From NCBI GenBank assembly GCA_020746875.1, contig JAGTJL010000004.1:1240001-1304000 (forward strand): a stretch of DNA of 64,000 bases, read 5' to 3'. Below are positions 22,559-35,399 of the stretch, one piece after another. The position numbers and the translations under genes are program-made. Source of the stretch: Rhexocercosporidium sp. MPI-PUGE-AT-0058. Taxonomy: Eukaryota > Ascomycota > Leotiomycetes > Helotiales. Under the pieces are notes generated by a model. The model worked only from the letters and a program-made list of their open reading frames with translations, had not been told where the DNA came from and made no database searches. The first letter of the stretch is position 1. Every line of letters begins with the position of its first letter.

Positions 22559-25500
22559 TTAATAGCCACGACGTCTGGCGCGGCCATGTCCTAGATCAAT
22601 GCTCTTCATCTCTTCTAATAAAGCCCAAGCATCACCACCGCCTGCTTGAGGTGGCTGTGGTCCATTCATCCCCATCGGCACTTTTGCAGGTATAGGTGGG
22701 GGCCCCGCACCACCTCTATATCCAGGACTGCCTCCATAGCTAGGAGCGTAGTTCTCATTGGAATGGAATTCAGTGGAATGGGACCTTGGAAGACTCCTCT
22801 GGGCATAGGCGTTGTCCTGGTATGGAGTGATAGGAGCTAACGGACTCGAATTCTGTACTGGGTGTGCCGACATTCGATTTGCCTTCTTTTGGAGACGATT
22901 GCGGCCAGTTGGTGGTACTGGATCATGTGGCGGAGTGTTGTTCATGTAGACAGGAGATGAAGTCGCCATTGAATGAGGCCTTCCAGCTTGTTTCAATGGT
23001 CGACGACCCGTGACAGATACTGGCTGTGGACCGCTCGGTGGTGGTCTGTAGTTTCGATCTGGAAGTTGCGAAGCGTACTTCGGGCCCTTTGATTCCAGAA
23101 GAGGTGCATAGTTTGACTCGGGGATATGATCGCTCGGATCGATCTCTCGTCCATCATGTGTAATGATTTTCGCATCGGGATCAATGATCTTGGTGTCGTA
23201 TGCCGCACTTAGCGATGGAGTAGAAGCGGAGCCAGTGAGACTTGGGTTGAGAGCGTTGTAGGAGTCCGGCCCGAAGGGTATGCCAGAAAGTCTTCTCGTG
23301 TCATCAGAAGGTCGTGGTGAAGGACTAACAGACTTCCGCATAGGTGTTCGAGGATCAGGGGAAATGGCCCTGGGTTTGACAACAGGCACGGCTGCAGTGG
23401 AGAATCGACTTTGACGATCATCGTAAGTAGCAGCGGCCGGCACGAAAGCGGCTTCATTCTCGTGGTAGGATAGAAGCTTGGGCTTATTCTGTTGATACTG
23501 GGGTGAATTTTGGTATCTACCTCGTGCTGAGTTCCCAGCACCTTGGCTGTAGCTCGCCCGCTTCTCATCATAGATCCTCTCCGAAATTTCTTGTGCAATC
23601 ATAGGATCCATGCCAGGAACCAAGGTTGCTGGCACTGGTGGAAGTGCATAATTGGACATTCCTATTTGATCTTCAGAGTGTCCACGAGGTCGCTGGTAAC
23701 CAGATGAGCCACCCATTTGGTCTTCCGACTGCCCTCTTGGCCGCTGGTAAATTGGAGATCCTCCCATCTGATCCTCACTTTGACGTCTGTGGTGATCCTG
23801 TTGCTGCTGCATCGAGTTGTAAGATGTCCGCGGTGCGACAGACATGTCTGCTTGCGATCGATCTCGGAATGAATTTTGAGAATTGTTCGTCGCATATCCC
23901 ATGGAGCTACTCGAATACTGATGAGTGGGAGTGGGCACATTCGACATGCTATTACGTCCAGATGCAGCACTTCCTCGACCACTCAAGTTGAGAGGCGCTG
24001 GAGAAGGGACCTGATCGTACCGTCTTTCATCGTGTTGTGACACTCGCGATCCTTTTCTCAACCCGGAATAGCTTCCACCGGGCGACGGGGGTGCATCTTC
24101 TACAGTGGGTTGCATTGACCCATAATCCCCATTGTATCTTGAATCATAAGATTGATGGCGAGGAGGGGACTGTTGATAGGCACCATTTTCCGAGCGTCGG
24201 AATTGCTCCTGGGTTTTTTCCGGACTGTAGGCCTGGTATGAGTTGCTATGGGAGTTAGATGGCATGGAGTGATGATGAGCCTCATGTGTTGGTGTACCAT
24301 ACGGATTTGGGGACCGATTCTCCTGAGAAAAGCCGTAGCTTCCTTGGGATTCCAAAGGATGAGGGCCGGCATGACTGCTCCCAGTTCTGGTTCTGTGAGC
24401 TGGCGGAGGGGGAGGCGGTCCACCAGGGCTTGGAGGAGAGCCAAATTCGTCCTGTTGAGGGAGTTCATAAGGACTTAGTTGTTGTCGAGGGTTGTACAGA
24501 TCTCGAGGATCCGTGCTCTCTTCATCCCCTCGGTAATGGTCTGCTGAATTACTGTGGGAGTAGTCGCTCCTAGCTGATGGATCATACATCTCATATCGAT
24601 CATTCTGCATTGGCTGAGATGGGGAGGTAGCGGTGAAATTTCCTAGCGATTGTCCGTACCCGTTCATGTTTGTGATTGATCCATCATCGTATCCCTGGGA
24701 TGGGGAGAAGTTTACTGGTGCTGTGGCATATTCCATAGTTTGCAGAGGTGACTGATTTGGTATATAGCTGGGGGACTGGTAGCCTCGTTGGGGTGTTTGG
24801 ACGTGCTCTGGAATTGCTGTTGGTGGGGTCTGGTATCCTCGTGGGGGTGTTTGGATATGGTCCGGAATGCCTCCTGGTGTATTTTGGTACCCCCTTGGAG
24901 GAAGTTGCCCATGATCTGGGGCTATAGTGGGCGATGGTGGATAACCTCGTGGTGGAGTCTGAACATGGTCTGGGGCTGTGATAGGTGAGGCTGGTGCCCC
25001 AGTAACAGGATCAGATGGCAGAGGTCGTCTCTTTACTGCGGCTTTTGGCTGTCTTGGTCCCTTCAAAGAGTCCCTACTTCCGTCATCCACAACATTCGTG
25101 GCAGCTTGTCTTACTTTCTCCGGCTTTTCTTGTTTAGGTCGCGAGTCGTAGTATGTAATCTCGATTCTGATTTCGCCTGCGTATTTGCCCTTGCAACTCA
25201 AATTGTGCCACAAATCATTCTGACCCCCGCCTGGGACGACTACCTCCTTCAGGTCGACCCATGTCTCCCCAATCAAGTCCGTCTTCTTGTCGTCGTTGAA
25301 AACTGATACCTTTAATTGGTAGTAATCGGGGGAGTCGTGGACGGTATATCGAAGCTCTTGGTCCCTGTAGAAACATTAGCACTGCAACAGCCTCAGCGCG
25401 AATTGACTTACCATCGTGGCGTCTGTCCACCTCTGCGGTCGGTGTCTGTCTTCTTTGCTTCCTTTCCCAGCCTGGCGGCACAATATGGGTCCTGCTTGCC

Positions 25501-25644
25501 AATTGTCTTGCGGTTGGGCAGATTCTTCGCACGATCAACAATGAGGACGAGGGTTCCAATTTCAGGACCATCGACGGTCATATCGGAGAAGATGCCAGCT
25601 GTGTGGGCGCCGTTGAGGCCATTGAGCTTCGTTTTGCTCGCCAT
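22559..25644 (-). CDS. C2-domain, proline/glutamine-rich protein (Inn1/Fic1-like)
   Basis: Exons 25644-25412 and 25364-22559 give 1,012 residues. An N-terminal C2 domain (about residues 25-150) shows GTLVLIVDRAKNLPNRK, KQDPYCAARLG, and after the intron WDQELRYTVHDS and LIGETWVDLKEVV. The remainder is low complexity, rich in Pro, Ser, Gln, Tyr, with near-repeats such as PDHVQTPPRGYPPSP, PDHGQLPPRGYQ and PDHIQTPPRGYQ (about residues 210-280) and PxxP runs that suit SH3 binding. This layout is that of yeast Inn1 and fission-yeast Fic1, which link the actomyosin ring to septum formation through SH3 proteins. Role at the division site is inference from architecture. The intron (25411-25365) is 47 nt. 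Confidence 0.8.
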
Positions 25645-26826
25645 GGTGGGTGGTTGTTAAAATGAATGATGTTGTTACGAGGCAGAAGGGCTCGGATGAC
25701 GTTCCAGTTTGTTTTGGCTCGTGTGTTTACGAGGCTGACTGCGCGAGGCTCTACAGCATTCCGAGAATAACCAAATGAATGAATATTATCTGCGCATCAC
25801 CAATGCATGAAGAAGCTGTGTGAAGGTGGAGAAAATGCGAAGAAGAGGTCCAGATGCAGATGCAGAAGGCAGAGTTGCGGGATGGAAGTTGCGTGCAGTG
25901 CATTGGCTGGAGAGACAAATCACGATGGCGAAGTTGCTGGTGGCTGGGGATTTTCGCGTCGGGAAGAACGCCAACTCTAGGTCCCCATCAAAGAAAACAA
26001 CTCCAAATGCGTTCCACTTTCTTTCCAAGTTTACTTCCAAACGCATTTCTTTTTATTAATTATTCACGGATCATTGGCTAACGTAGGTGATTGAATGCTG
26101 CAAACATCCATTATTCTTGCCGTGGTCCGCATCTTCCCTCCGTTGCTATGCGGTCGTCATCAACAGGGGTTTCAGCCTTGGCAATTCTATAAATGTCCGG
26201 TGCGAACCACATCATCCCTGGAGCAGATCATGGGAAATTATTTGAGGCTGGCGTTCTTTTGCTCAGTACGAGGCAGGTCTCTCGTCCTCAGCAACAAATA
26301 AGTATTACCAAACGAGTCCATGATGCAGGTACCTCTGTTGATGTCAACAGTGCACTCCGTAACGGCCACATACGATTACAACGTTAAGGAAGCTATAGCC
26401 TCTTGTCGCTCAAGCTTATTCTTACAAAGCCAACTCCTTTGACATTTTGGAGGTACGCGGCCCCAAAAGCTTCTTGTGATAGTTCCTTGGCTGTTTGGTT
26501 GCCTGAGCCGTTCTGCCTTCTTGTGTGCAGCAAACTTATGGATACTTGCACGAACCGGTCAATCAGAATGGGTTGTATGCAGGATTTGAGTTGACTGTGC
26601 CTCCATTAACAGTTCGAATGATCCTTACTGAGCTGAAGAGGGGAAGTCTCTGCGTCAGGATCTGAAACGAACTGGAGGGAAACGACCGTTCTGATTGGAT
26701 CATCTATTTAATCCTTTGACCTCGATATCTTCATTACATCACATCACAAATTTCAAGTCTTAGAATTGCTGCTAGTTTTGGCCACCCCCCTCCTGCTTTC
26801 TATCCATGTTGTTTATTTCAATCATC
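25645..26826. other. Intergenic, no gene seen
   Basis: Upstream region of the C2 gene and downstream flank of the hydrolase. No coding pattern is supported. Confidence 0.55.
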
Positions 26827-28157
26827 TCAAAGACCGTGCTTCTTCAAGTAGTCCAGCATGACCGTATATGCTCCAGTTGCATTATAACCTGGAAAGAATC
26901 AATTTTCTGCATTTATCAGCGAGCAAGAAAGAAGCACATACTAAAGTTGATTCCATGGCCAACAGCAGGATGAACAACAGCTTGAAAGTCCGTTGCATTT
27001 GGAAAGTATGAATCAAGTGGCGCAAGTATTCCAGTACAGTTTCCATCGCAAAAAGCGGCATCAAACTCCCCCGCGATGACCTATACGTAGTCAGTAAGAT
27101 ATGAACTCGTCAGCCAGGGTATACCTACCATTAGAGGCTTTGAAAACATAGGGGCTTTCTGTGGGAGCGCTCTAAATGTGAGCAATTCGATGGATGCCAC
27201 AGGCTGCTTGAGATCTTCATTGTAGCGAGCAATTTTCTTGCTATAACTGTCACCGTGGAAGAATGTGGCAGTATTGCCATAGATATCTACACCAGTGACG
27301 TAATTGTTGTCTCTGCCAGGCCATTTACCAGGTGCTTGCAATTCTGCGATGCGGAATCCCCATTCTTTGAGGAAGGACCCTGAAGTCTCACCGTAGGATA
27401 AACCGGTGAGTATCACACCATCTGAAAGGCCAGGTGTAGTCGCAATGAGTCCATTGGACAATTGCGATCCGTACGAGTGTCCTATGTGGACGAGCTTGGA
27501 AGGTCTCCCGAAAGCACTAGTGTAATTTCCGTTTCGGACGAGAGACGTCAATTGTTGCAGAATAGCGAGTTGAGTAGTGGATTGAGGTACATCATAGCCG
27601 GAGACCCTATCGATATTAGCCAATGTGTGTGAATATTATCTGTTGATATTTCTCACTTGGAAGATTTGCCTGTGCCAAGTCGATCATAGGAGAATACGGA
27701 ATAGCCTCGAGATATTGCGAAGTCAACAAAACTGTAATTTGCAGCCTCTACTCCAGAATCCCAATATCTGCCAAACGGTTCAGCTATTTATCTTACAAGT
27801 CTGCACTAGTACATACCTTCGATCATATCCAAGGCCATGGGAAGCAAGCAGGAGCGTCTTCTCCTTTCGCGTGCTCTTGCAGGGACTGCAGATCGTCGCC
27901 CCGATGCTGTAGGCTGCTGTGACATTTTTTGCACCAGAGAATGGGACAAGAGATGATCTGCTTCCAAGAGTGGTAAAGAATTGAACGACATCGAAGTTAT
28001 CTTTGAAGCGAGGATAGCTCGCGATGAATACTTGGGATGTGACATTGACGGGAATCGTATATTCCTGGCAAGTACGAGTATCTATATCCGAGCAAGTGCT
28101 ATGAGAGAGCACGCCAGAGAAAAGTATTGTGATGGAGGAGATCAATGACAACTTCAT
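26827..28157 (-). CDS. Secreted alpha/beta hydrolase
   Basis: Five exons (28157-27817, 27767-27657, 27606-27129, 27080-26942, 26888-26827) join to 376 residues. The start MKLSLISSITILFSGVLS is a signal peptide; the upstream in-frame ATG at 28238 would hide it, so 28157 is preferred. The fold is alpha/beta hydrolase: LLLASHGLGYDRRYWD near the oxyanion strand, SYDRLGTGKS, the nucleophile elbow GHSYGS, a likely acid in AGEFDAAFCDGNC, and the base His in HPAVGHGINF. Several N-glycosylation sites are present. An esterase- or lipase-like activity outside the cell is likely, with unknown substrate. Intron 4 splits the region after the catalytic His. Confidence 0.82.
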
Positions 28158-29929
28158 GATGTACGATATATATATATATTTTGAAAACAAACAGTAGCTG
28201 GCCCAAGAGAAAGGGTGGATGTGGCTATTTAAGCTCATTTCAAGTTAAGCTTTATATTAAATTTGAAAGAAGCCCCCCCGAATTGATTACTCTCATTATA
28301 TGTCAATATATCACTGTATCATGAGATGTACATCTCGGATCTCGCATTGATCTAAGTTAAGGCAGTAGTTGTCCCAATTCAGCTTAGAACATAAGACTGA
28401 CCAGGTCGGTTCCTCGGGTCAGTGGGCCTTGTCATCGTAGAAGCTGCAAGTACCTGCAACAATAATGTACGATGTGATTACGATGCAGCGAATCGACTAA
28501 TGCCATCGAGCTGGCAATAGATAATGATTACTCCATGCTGTTTTACGCGTCACTGCAGCATCACCCATTGGCAATGGCCCCCAACCGATAATCGCTATCC
28601 TTTACTCTTGGTTCTTGGTCACCATAAGCGCAGAAAGCCTGCAGAATCTTGCAAGCACTGCGTTGGGCTCGCTTGCTGAACTTGAATCCAATGAATCTTG
28701 TTTCTGATCACTACACGGACGATGCCAATGGCCAATAAGGAAGATAGATAGAGGTTGAGATCTCCCCTGTTTGTAAGTTAGATCGGACATGAATCACCAA
28801 TGCTCTTTCGAAGAAGTTTGTCGTGTTTGACTTTGGTTCCTTCCTCTCCAGTGATTGAAATTTGCAGAATGTTATAACAGAATAAATACCCACATTCTCC
28901 TGCTCGGCGAGCAAAAAAGTTACGCGATATACACAATGTTGCACCCCACGATAAATCTGCTGGAGCTAGGCGCTGTTTTTGTTCGGGCAGCAGAAGCGAA
29001 CGGAAAGGAGCAGATCTAACCAAAACTTTCCCATGCGGGTTATTGATGACTTGATAATGCAGCTCGTTGCTTTCGAATCATTGAGACGCAGTCGCAATTA
29101 AAGAACGATTGCGCAGATCTGGGATTTTGAAGTACTTGGCAAGTCAATCAATGTCTCTTTGTACTGAACCGAGATTGTGATTTGTCATTTACCTAGACAC
29201 AGAGTTGTTGACTTCTAGTCATGCCTTGATGTCTTACCTTGCTTCTCGTACTGTTGTACGCTATTTGCCCCTCTATAACATCTGGCATCTAGTCCGTTTT
29301 GCTGAAAACGGTAGTTCTGAAATCTCGAATGCACTTTCTACAGTCGTATCACGAAACGGCCCGAACATATCTGACGACGGAGAAAGATCTATCAGCGAGC
29401 AGCGAGGCTGTGCAATATTCCAGGCACCAGGAAAAAGAAGACTTGATATTGGGTCAAATCACTCGTTTAGACAGAGGTATGGCAGGCTGGGCTCCAATAA
29501 GGCTGATGATGGCTTAGATTCCGAAGAAATAACGCGTGGATATTAGGTGATTAATGTTTTTGTGCGAGTTCTGCGACCCAGTCTTGTGGAAAGTATTACT
29601 CGGTTGCTCGTCCGATTTATGCTTAAGTCTGTCATCGTGCAGGTATTTGTCACCCCAGGCCGCTTCTTTCTGGGGCAGTGCCTTTTGTTGTCAGCCCCGC
29701 CATTCTGTGAATTGCTTCAGCTGAGCAGCGGCACAAGCAGGGAGACATTTAATGAGCCCAATTCTTTGAGTTCATATACTTCAATATTTTCTCATCAACA
29801 ATTGTAACTCGAAGATCGAATTACTGCTTCTCTTGATCTATAGTAGACTCGGAAATTTGATTGTTTTCCAGATCATTGATTATACCATCTTAAAGTACAC
29901 TTGCACTCCAAATTCATCGTGAAGCGTAG
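28158..29929. other. Intergenic, no gene seen
   Basis: A divergent upstream region shared by the hydrolase and the Zn2Cys6 regulator. A short TATATA run lies just upstream of the hydrolase start (about 28166-28180). Open frames such as 29205-29546 show no family features. Confidence 0.55.
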
Positions 29930-31207
29930 ATGTTACCACTTCCATGGGAGACATCTGGGGAACAGCGAACCCAACGACCACACAGAAAAAGTCGACTTGG
30001 ATGCAAAGTGTGTAAAGCACGAAAGATTAAGGTCAGTAATCGACAGCTGCGACTCTTGATACTCTAGCGACTAACCATCAGTTAGTGTGATGAGAAACGT
30101 CCTGGTCCATGTGGACCATGTATCAAAAGATTCCCAAACCCGGAAGAAGAGTGCGAGTTCGAAGTTCTCTCTCCGCCATTAGCCCGCACACCTTCATCAG
30201 CCGTATCGCCTGCCTCAATAACCGACTCAATCAACGGCACGCATTCCTCGCGAGCCATGGAATTGAGACTGTTCCACCATTACTCAACCACCACCTGTCA
30301 CACAATGTCTCTGTGCGAAGAAGAAGCCGGGAGAGAGATGTGGGTTGTGGCCGTCCCAAAGATTGCCTTCGAGCACCCTTACGTCTACTCCGCAGTTTTG
30401 GCAATCGCAGCTCTTCATCTCCTAAGCGACAATCCTAACGACGTCTCCTTGCAAACCGCCACTTACCAATATATCGACGAATCGTTATCTGGCTACAGAA
30501 ACGAGTTGGTCAGTATAACCAGCGAGAATGCACTCGCAGTCTTCACGGCATCCATCCTGCTCGGCATCAACGCGAGACTCAGATACAGATGTCTAGGGAG
30601 CAATCCGCCACCCTACACACTACCACTTAATTACCTGCATCTGCAATTGGGCATCAAGGAGATCTACTTTGAGACCGACCAATTCATCAAGGATACTAGC
30701 GTCAGGAATTATATTGATTTGCGACCTGATCTGAGACCTAAAGCGGTTGTCAAGAATTCTGAAATGTTCCCTTTGAATGTGAACCGTAACGGTTTCGAAT
30801 TTCCGCACGATGCTCTGCTAATATCTTGGGATTCACTCTCGATATCTTCAGAGAGGGTTCCCATATACTCTGCCGCTTTGAAATACCTACTGGGGCTCAA
30901 AGACAGTATCGGATTTCACGAGGAGATACGCTGGATTCAACGCCGCCTCGCTTGGCTCGTCCATGGTGTCCCACGGGAGTTTGTTGGCTATTTAGAGGAA
31001 GGCGATCCGCTGGCTATTGTTATCCTGGCAAGATTCTTCGCTCTGCTCAAATATGTTGATGAGCCTTGGTGGATCTCGGGGACAGCTGAATTTGAGGTTC
31101 GAGGAATGGCAAATTTGGTTGGAGACGAATGGAGTTGGGCGATGGAGTGGCCGCTTCAGGTTTTGGATGTCGCTGTGAGAGTCGGGCTGGAGAATAGGGA
31201 TTTGTGA
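29930..31207 (+). CDS. Zn2Cys6 fungal transcription factor
   Basis: Exons 29930-30031 and 30086-31207 give 407 residues. The binuclear zinc cluster is split by the intron: CKVCKARKIKC on one side, then DEKRPGPCGPC, giving the six cysteines with CX2CX6CX6CX2C-type spacing. The basic stretch RPHRKSRLG precedes it. The rest matches the fungal-specific C6 family with the Fungal_trans_2 middle region (FHHYSTTTCHTMSL, HPYVYSAVLAIAALHLL). It should bind DNA in the nucleus; target genes are not evident. The intron (54 nt) carries an ACTAAC branch site, and reading across it would lose the zinc cluster. Confidence 0.88.
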
Positions 31208-31998
31208 AGATTGGTCTCTTCAAGTCTTTCGGATGACATGTCGTGGCTAAGAAGTGGGAGATTATTATGTAAGATACTGTAAGAACTGATGTCAGATTGG
31301 TAATATTTGTTTCCTCGAACGCATGCACAACATAGAGAGACCTAAAATAGATGTACGCAGTAATGATAATAAATTGGACAAGTATTTTAATATACTAGAG
31401 CCTGTTTCTTCAAGAAATTCATGTACCAAGTGAATGTACACCTGAGTTTTTAAACAGCCTATCGAGTGCAAGATGAAGTGGCCGATTAAGGCGACATGCC
31501 ACTTTGCGACAAATACGCATTTATTATAGCAACTTTAGAGAAGACAATAAATTTTTTTCTTATAAAAGTATAGACTGCCTATTTCTGTATTATCTACAAA
31601 GGCAAATTTCCCTTAGAGAGTTGTGCATCGAGACGTGATGCGCTGGACATGTCGACTTTGGTGTTCTGCAGGTGCCTCATTCGGCCATTTTATCTTGCAC
31701 TCGATAGACAGCATAAGCAAATGGCACTCCCCTTCAGCTGCATGCACAGTGTTTACAAGCCAAAGATGTGGCGGCCGTTACCTGCCATCTCTGTGGGATC
31801 ATGTGCGATCTCAATTACCCGAGCCCAAAGAAAACAAATCGCATAAAAAAAGGGGGAGTAAACTCGGTTCTGCCACAGTAGTGAGGTCACATGTCCGTTT
31901 GCCAAGCCATCGGGCCGACGAATCCGTCGCTTCAAGGTTCAAACATGACAGTTTCAACTCCCTCTCATAACCATCACTTACTCACCACCACACACATA
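31208..31998. other. Intergenic, AT-rich, no gene seen
   Basis: A/T-rich tract at about 31330-31600, then the promoter region of the membrane-protein gene. No feature recognised. Confidence 0.55.
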
Positions 31999-32684
31999 AT
32001 GTCGGACAAACCAGCTCCTCCTCCTACAGATGCTGACCATATCGTCCGCTACATATTCGCTTTCATTCTCGTAGGCGTAGCGTGGGGCTTCACAACACCC
32101 TTCATCAGAAAAGCCGCACGCACTCACTCACCCCCTGCGCATCCAATTCTCGACTCCCCAGCCGTAAAGAACAGCTGGGTCAAGTCTAAACTCTACGGAG
32201 CGTTCTTTGGAGTAGTGGATCTCTTGAGGAACCCAAGGTATGCGATACCGTTGGTGATCAACTTGACGGGAAGCATTTGGTTCTTCCTGCTAATTGGGAA
32301 GGCTGGTAAGTTTGACTCGCCTATTTATTGTCCTAGTTTTGCTTTAGTTCGTCATGCTTGCGATTGGTTGTAGGTTCGATAGATGGGTTTTCATTGGAGA
32401 GTTGTTTAGTGTATGGCGGTTGACAGCTGGGCTGAGGAGGAAGCTTCGAGGCTTGAGCTAATGGGGTGCTAGAACTGAGCTTGACAGTTCCGATTACCAA
32501 CTCGCTGGCTTTCCTCTTCACTGTTTTGGGCGACTGGTATGTCGACAGAAAGGTCATTAGCCGAGGTAACGTCATTTGTCCCAAGAATTCATCGCTATTA
32601 GCTAACTTGTTTCGAGATACGTGGCTTGGGATGGCTCTGTCTCTTGCAGGAATAGGGCTCTGTGTCCAGAGCAAGACGAAGTGA
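31999..32684 (+). CDS. TMEM234-family small membrane protein
   Basis: Exons 31999-32305, 32473-32565 and 32617-32684 give 155 residues with about four membrane segments: YIFAFILVGVAWGFTTPFI, YAIPLVINLTGSIWFFLLIG, VPITNSLAFLFTVLGDWYV and WLGMALSLAGIGLCVQ. The GVAWGFTTPFIRKA start, the NLTGSIWF segment and the PITNSLAFLFT segment are characteristic of the TMEM234 (C1orf91, formerly UPF0546) group, related to the drug/metabolite transporter fold. The cellular role is unknown in fungi. Intron 2 (32566-32616, 51 nt) has no stop and keeps the frame, so it could be misread as coding. The upstream in-frame codons before 31999 are not conserved-looking. Confidence 0.85.
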
Positions 32685-33089
32685 AAGCTTGAAGAAAGTA
32701 CATTGTATAATAGAAAATATTTTTCTTTTGGGTATCGAACTCGTGTGCTCTATGAAACCTCAAGACACTATGCGTCTCTATCAAGCTGTCTTTGTCTTTC
32801 AAAAAATAAAGGGAAAAAAAAAACAATGCGCCTGGCAATGCTCTATCTACTGCCAAAAGAAATTGCTGGTATCCTGCACCGCGAAAGAATGTAAGCGCCT
32901 TCCCAATGCCCGTTGTTTTGAACCCATAAATGCTGCGCTTGCGCGATATCCGTTTGCTCCGTAGAAATGCAGTTATTAGTGACTCCTTTGCCCTTGCCCA
33001 TGTCCTTTTCTTTGTCCGTTCTTCGGCTGTTCCTTTGCCCATTGCCACATCTCTCATGATCCATTGACACATCGAAGTGAAGTCGTTGT
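32685..33089. other. Intergenic between convergent genes
   Basis: It holds an A run (about 32809-32824) and no coding pattern. Confidence 0.55.
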
Positions 33090-34164
33090 CTAGCGCCTGG
33101 CTCTGACCCATCTCTGGACGTGTCGTAGACTTGGATCTTCGAGTGTCCAGCGACCCATCTGGTAGTCTGACGATCGCATGTCGGAATAAATTGAGTCGTC
33201 TGTGATGGCTGCAAGTTCCTATTTACCTCGAGTTAGCTTCTACTCCATTCATACATTCCTTGAAGTGGTATCAAGCCGCCCTAGGTGAAGAACCGAGAAA
33301 TACACGGCACTTTCAATTGACTTTTGAAGCTTGAAGAGTGCTTGCCAAGGGTGCCTTGATACCCTGTAGGATTTGATCACCACCAGTGCGAGTTGGTCAA
33401 GGTCTCATGTTGACGGAAGCAGGTCTTTCGTGCCAAGATTGCCCATGACCGAGGAATAAGGTGGGTAAAGGCCGGGCGGGCAACTTACAACTCGTAATTG
33501 CGCATCACACGCTGCCAATTGCTCGGTATGGCCAGTGTGTGGACGCTCTCCTTGGAGGACTTGATCCCGCCACCCAATCCAGCGTTGAGCAGCGCCCTGT
33601 CTGAGATAAATCTTCTGCGCCTCGTGCCGACGGGAGTATGCGTCAAGCATAACCCTGCGATAATCAGCAAAAGTTCGTCGATTAAGTTTTCCCTGAGCTT
33701 ACTGCTGAAGTTCCGCCTTTGCCTGTTCTTCTGGGCCACCTCGCACTCTAGGAACTCGAGTCTCTGCCGCACAGTTCAAGATGTGTTGGCCATCAATTGA
33801 GAGCTGCCTTAATGCAGCCCAACCTTCTGTGTCTGGGAAAAGTCAGCAATTGCTACATCAAGTATATTCTGGAAATGGTAAATCCATGTATCCCATAATT
33901 CTTGGGACATTGAGAAAAGAAGTCATGATTCACCCAGTACGTACAGTAGTCATCTTGATTTTCAGGATCGACAGGTGCAGCTGCAATATAATATTGAAGA
34001 GTTCGAAAGTCTGACAGTAGATCTGCTACCCGAGCAGTTCTCTGATCGTTTACTATTGCAGATATTAGCCATGAAACTAGTTATATTCTCCCAAGACAGA
34101 GAGATAAAGAGGGGAAGAAGGTACGAGAAAGAAAGTAATGTCCGAACTCACATCCGTCCGCCAT
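33090..34164 (-). CDS. Unrecognised 189-residue protein, five exons
   Basis: I infer this gene from splice sites. Exons 34164-34152, 34076-33945, 33832-33703, 33654-33489 and 33218-33090 join in one frame of exactly 190 codons with no stop, each intron having GT-AG ends. The product begins MADGFSWLISAIVNDQRTAR, is helical in character, rich in Gln, Ala and Arg (EEQAKAELQQ, YSRRHEAQKIYLRQ), and ends RHVQRWVRARR. No signal peptide, membrane segment or known domain is seen. Introns are 75, 112, 48 and 270 nt. No exon is long enough to be called alone, so gene finders could miss it. Function unknown. Confidence 0.65.
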
Positions 34165-35399
34165 TTCGAAAGAGAGTGATTAGATATGTAAGAGATGGAC
34201 ACTGCGGGGAAAGAGGCAATATGAATACTAGGAAGCGAATGAAGTAGATGTGGAAAAGTGGAAAGCTAGTTTGCCGTTGAGATGTCTGAGACGACGGGAA
34301 GAGTTGGCCTCGCGGAGATATATGAGAAAACGCAGGAACAGAGTATCGTGCATCTTGCTCGCAGACTCATCCCTATCGGAACTTTCTTGTTGCTAGCTAT
34401 CCACAATTGTTCAGCCATCACCAGTGTGCCATCTAATCGATTGGAGCCGCTGTTATGAACTGCTGGAGAAGCCCCACGCAATGGGGGCTATTTTCAACTC
34501 GACACTTGCGAGCTCAAAGCTACAGAGAACCCTACCGAGCTGTAACTAAAAGGTGCACTTTCATCTTGTGCTGCATGACGGAGGTGGTTGCAACAAGAAT
34601 TGGGGATTGAGAGGGGGTCGAGGAGAGGCTCTACTACTCCTTCTGGCAGGGCGCCAAGCGCATGGGTTTCGCTTCAGGAGTTCAGCGTGGAAAACACCCA
34701 GTGAGATGGTTCTCCAGCAGCCACAATAGCCTAATGCGTACATCCAGCGTGGCCAGCCAGCGCAGACTGGAGCCAATAACACTGCGTACGGGCCTGGCTG
34801 CGACCGCTAATCTGCCCTGCGGAACCCTCGCTTGTGGGCTCGAGAGGCAGCTGAGCTGCACGGCCGTCGAATCAGGCATAGCAGCATTGAGCTGCGCCAT
34901 ACAAGGTTCGAATCGTTGCGTCTTTCTGCTCTCCTGGCAACCGCGTGGCTGCAGGAGCCATCTCTTCTGTCTCCTCCCTGGCAGCCAGCCGTGGCCTGGG
35001 CAGTGTCGTCAATACTTGCTTCTCTCGCGGTTCTGGCGCTACTCTTGCGCACTGTATGGTTTGCCTTCCTGCGGTAAGGCTGCATCTCCTGCATCCGGTC
35101 AGAATGAATCACTGCATGTTCACTTCAGGTCAAGCCACATTGAAGGCTGTGTCCAAGGTCCATCCCAAGAATATGCCACCAATGAAAGACGGACGTTTGA
35201 CTTCTGGTTTCCCCAAATGCGATTGAGACTAATGACACAGGATAGAAGAGATGTGGCTTTACGCCAGTCCCTCTCGGTTCTAATACACGGTATCTATTGC
35301 AGTTGAAAGTAGCAAAGAGACTTTTTGGAAACCAGCGGACTGTCGGTGACGCCGAACGCTAAGTTGCTTTCCTGGATATCATCATCATCATGTCGAGAC
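34165..35399. other. Intergenic, no supported gene
   Basis: Two open frames on the plus strand (34282-34458, 58 codons; 34662-35306, 214 codons) lack family features. The longer one has a composition unlike neighbouring genes (rich in Cys, Ser, Arg, Gln). Confidence 0.45.

Noticed and set aside
22559..25276. C2 gene read as a single exon beginning MIGETWVDL
   Set aside because: That start cuts the C2 domain; joining exon 25644-25412 restores the whole domain in frame.
29205..29546. 113-codon plus-strand frame upstream of the Zn2Cys6 gene
   Set aside because: No conserved motif and no sign of splicing into a longer gene.
34282..34458. 58-codon open frame starting MSETTGRVGLAEIY
   Set aside because: Too short, no homology recognised and no splice partners; possible but unsupported.
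34900..34930. GGTTCGAATCG, a second B-box-like string
   Set aside because: No matching stems or A-box upstream.
34662..35306. 214-codon plus-strand open frame
   Set aside because: Composition is unlike neighbouring genes, with no domain, no conserved motif and overlapping frames on the other strand; likely chance.
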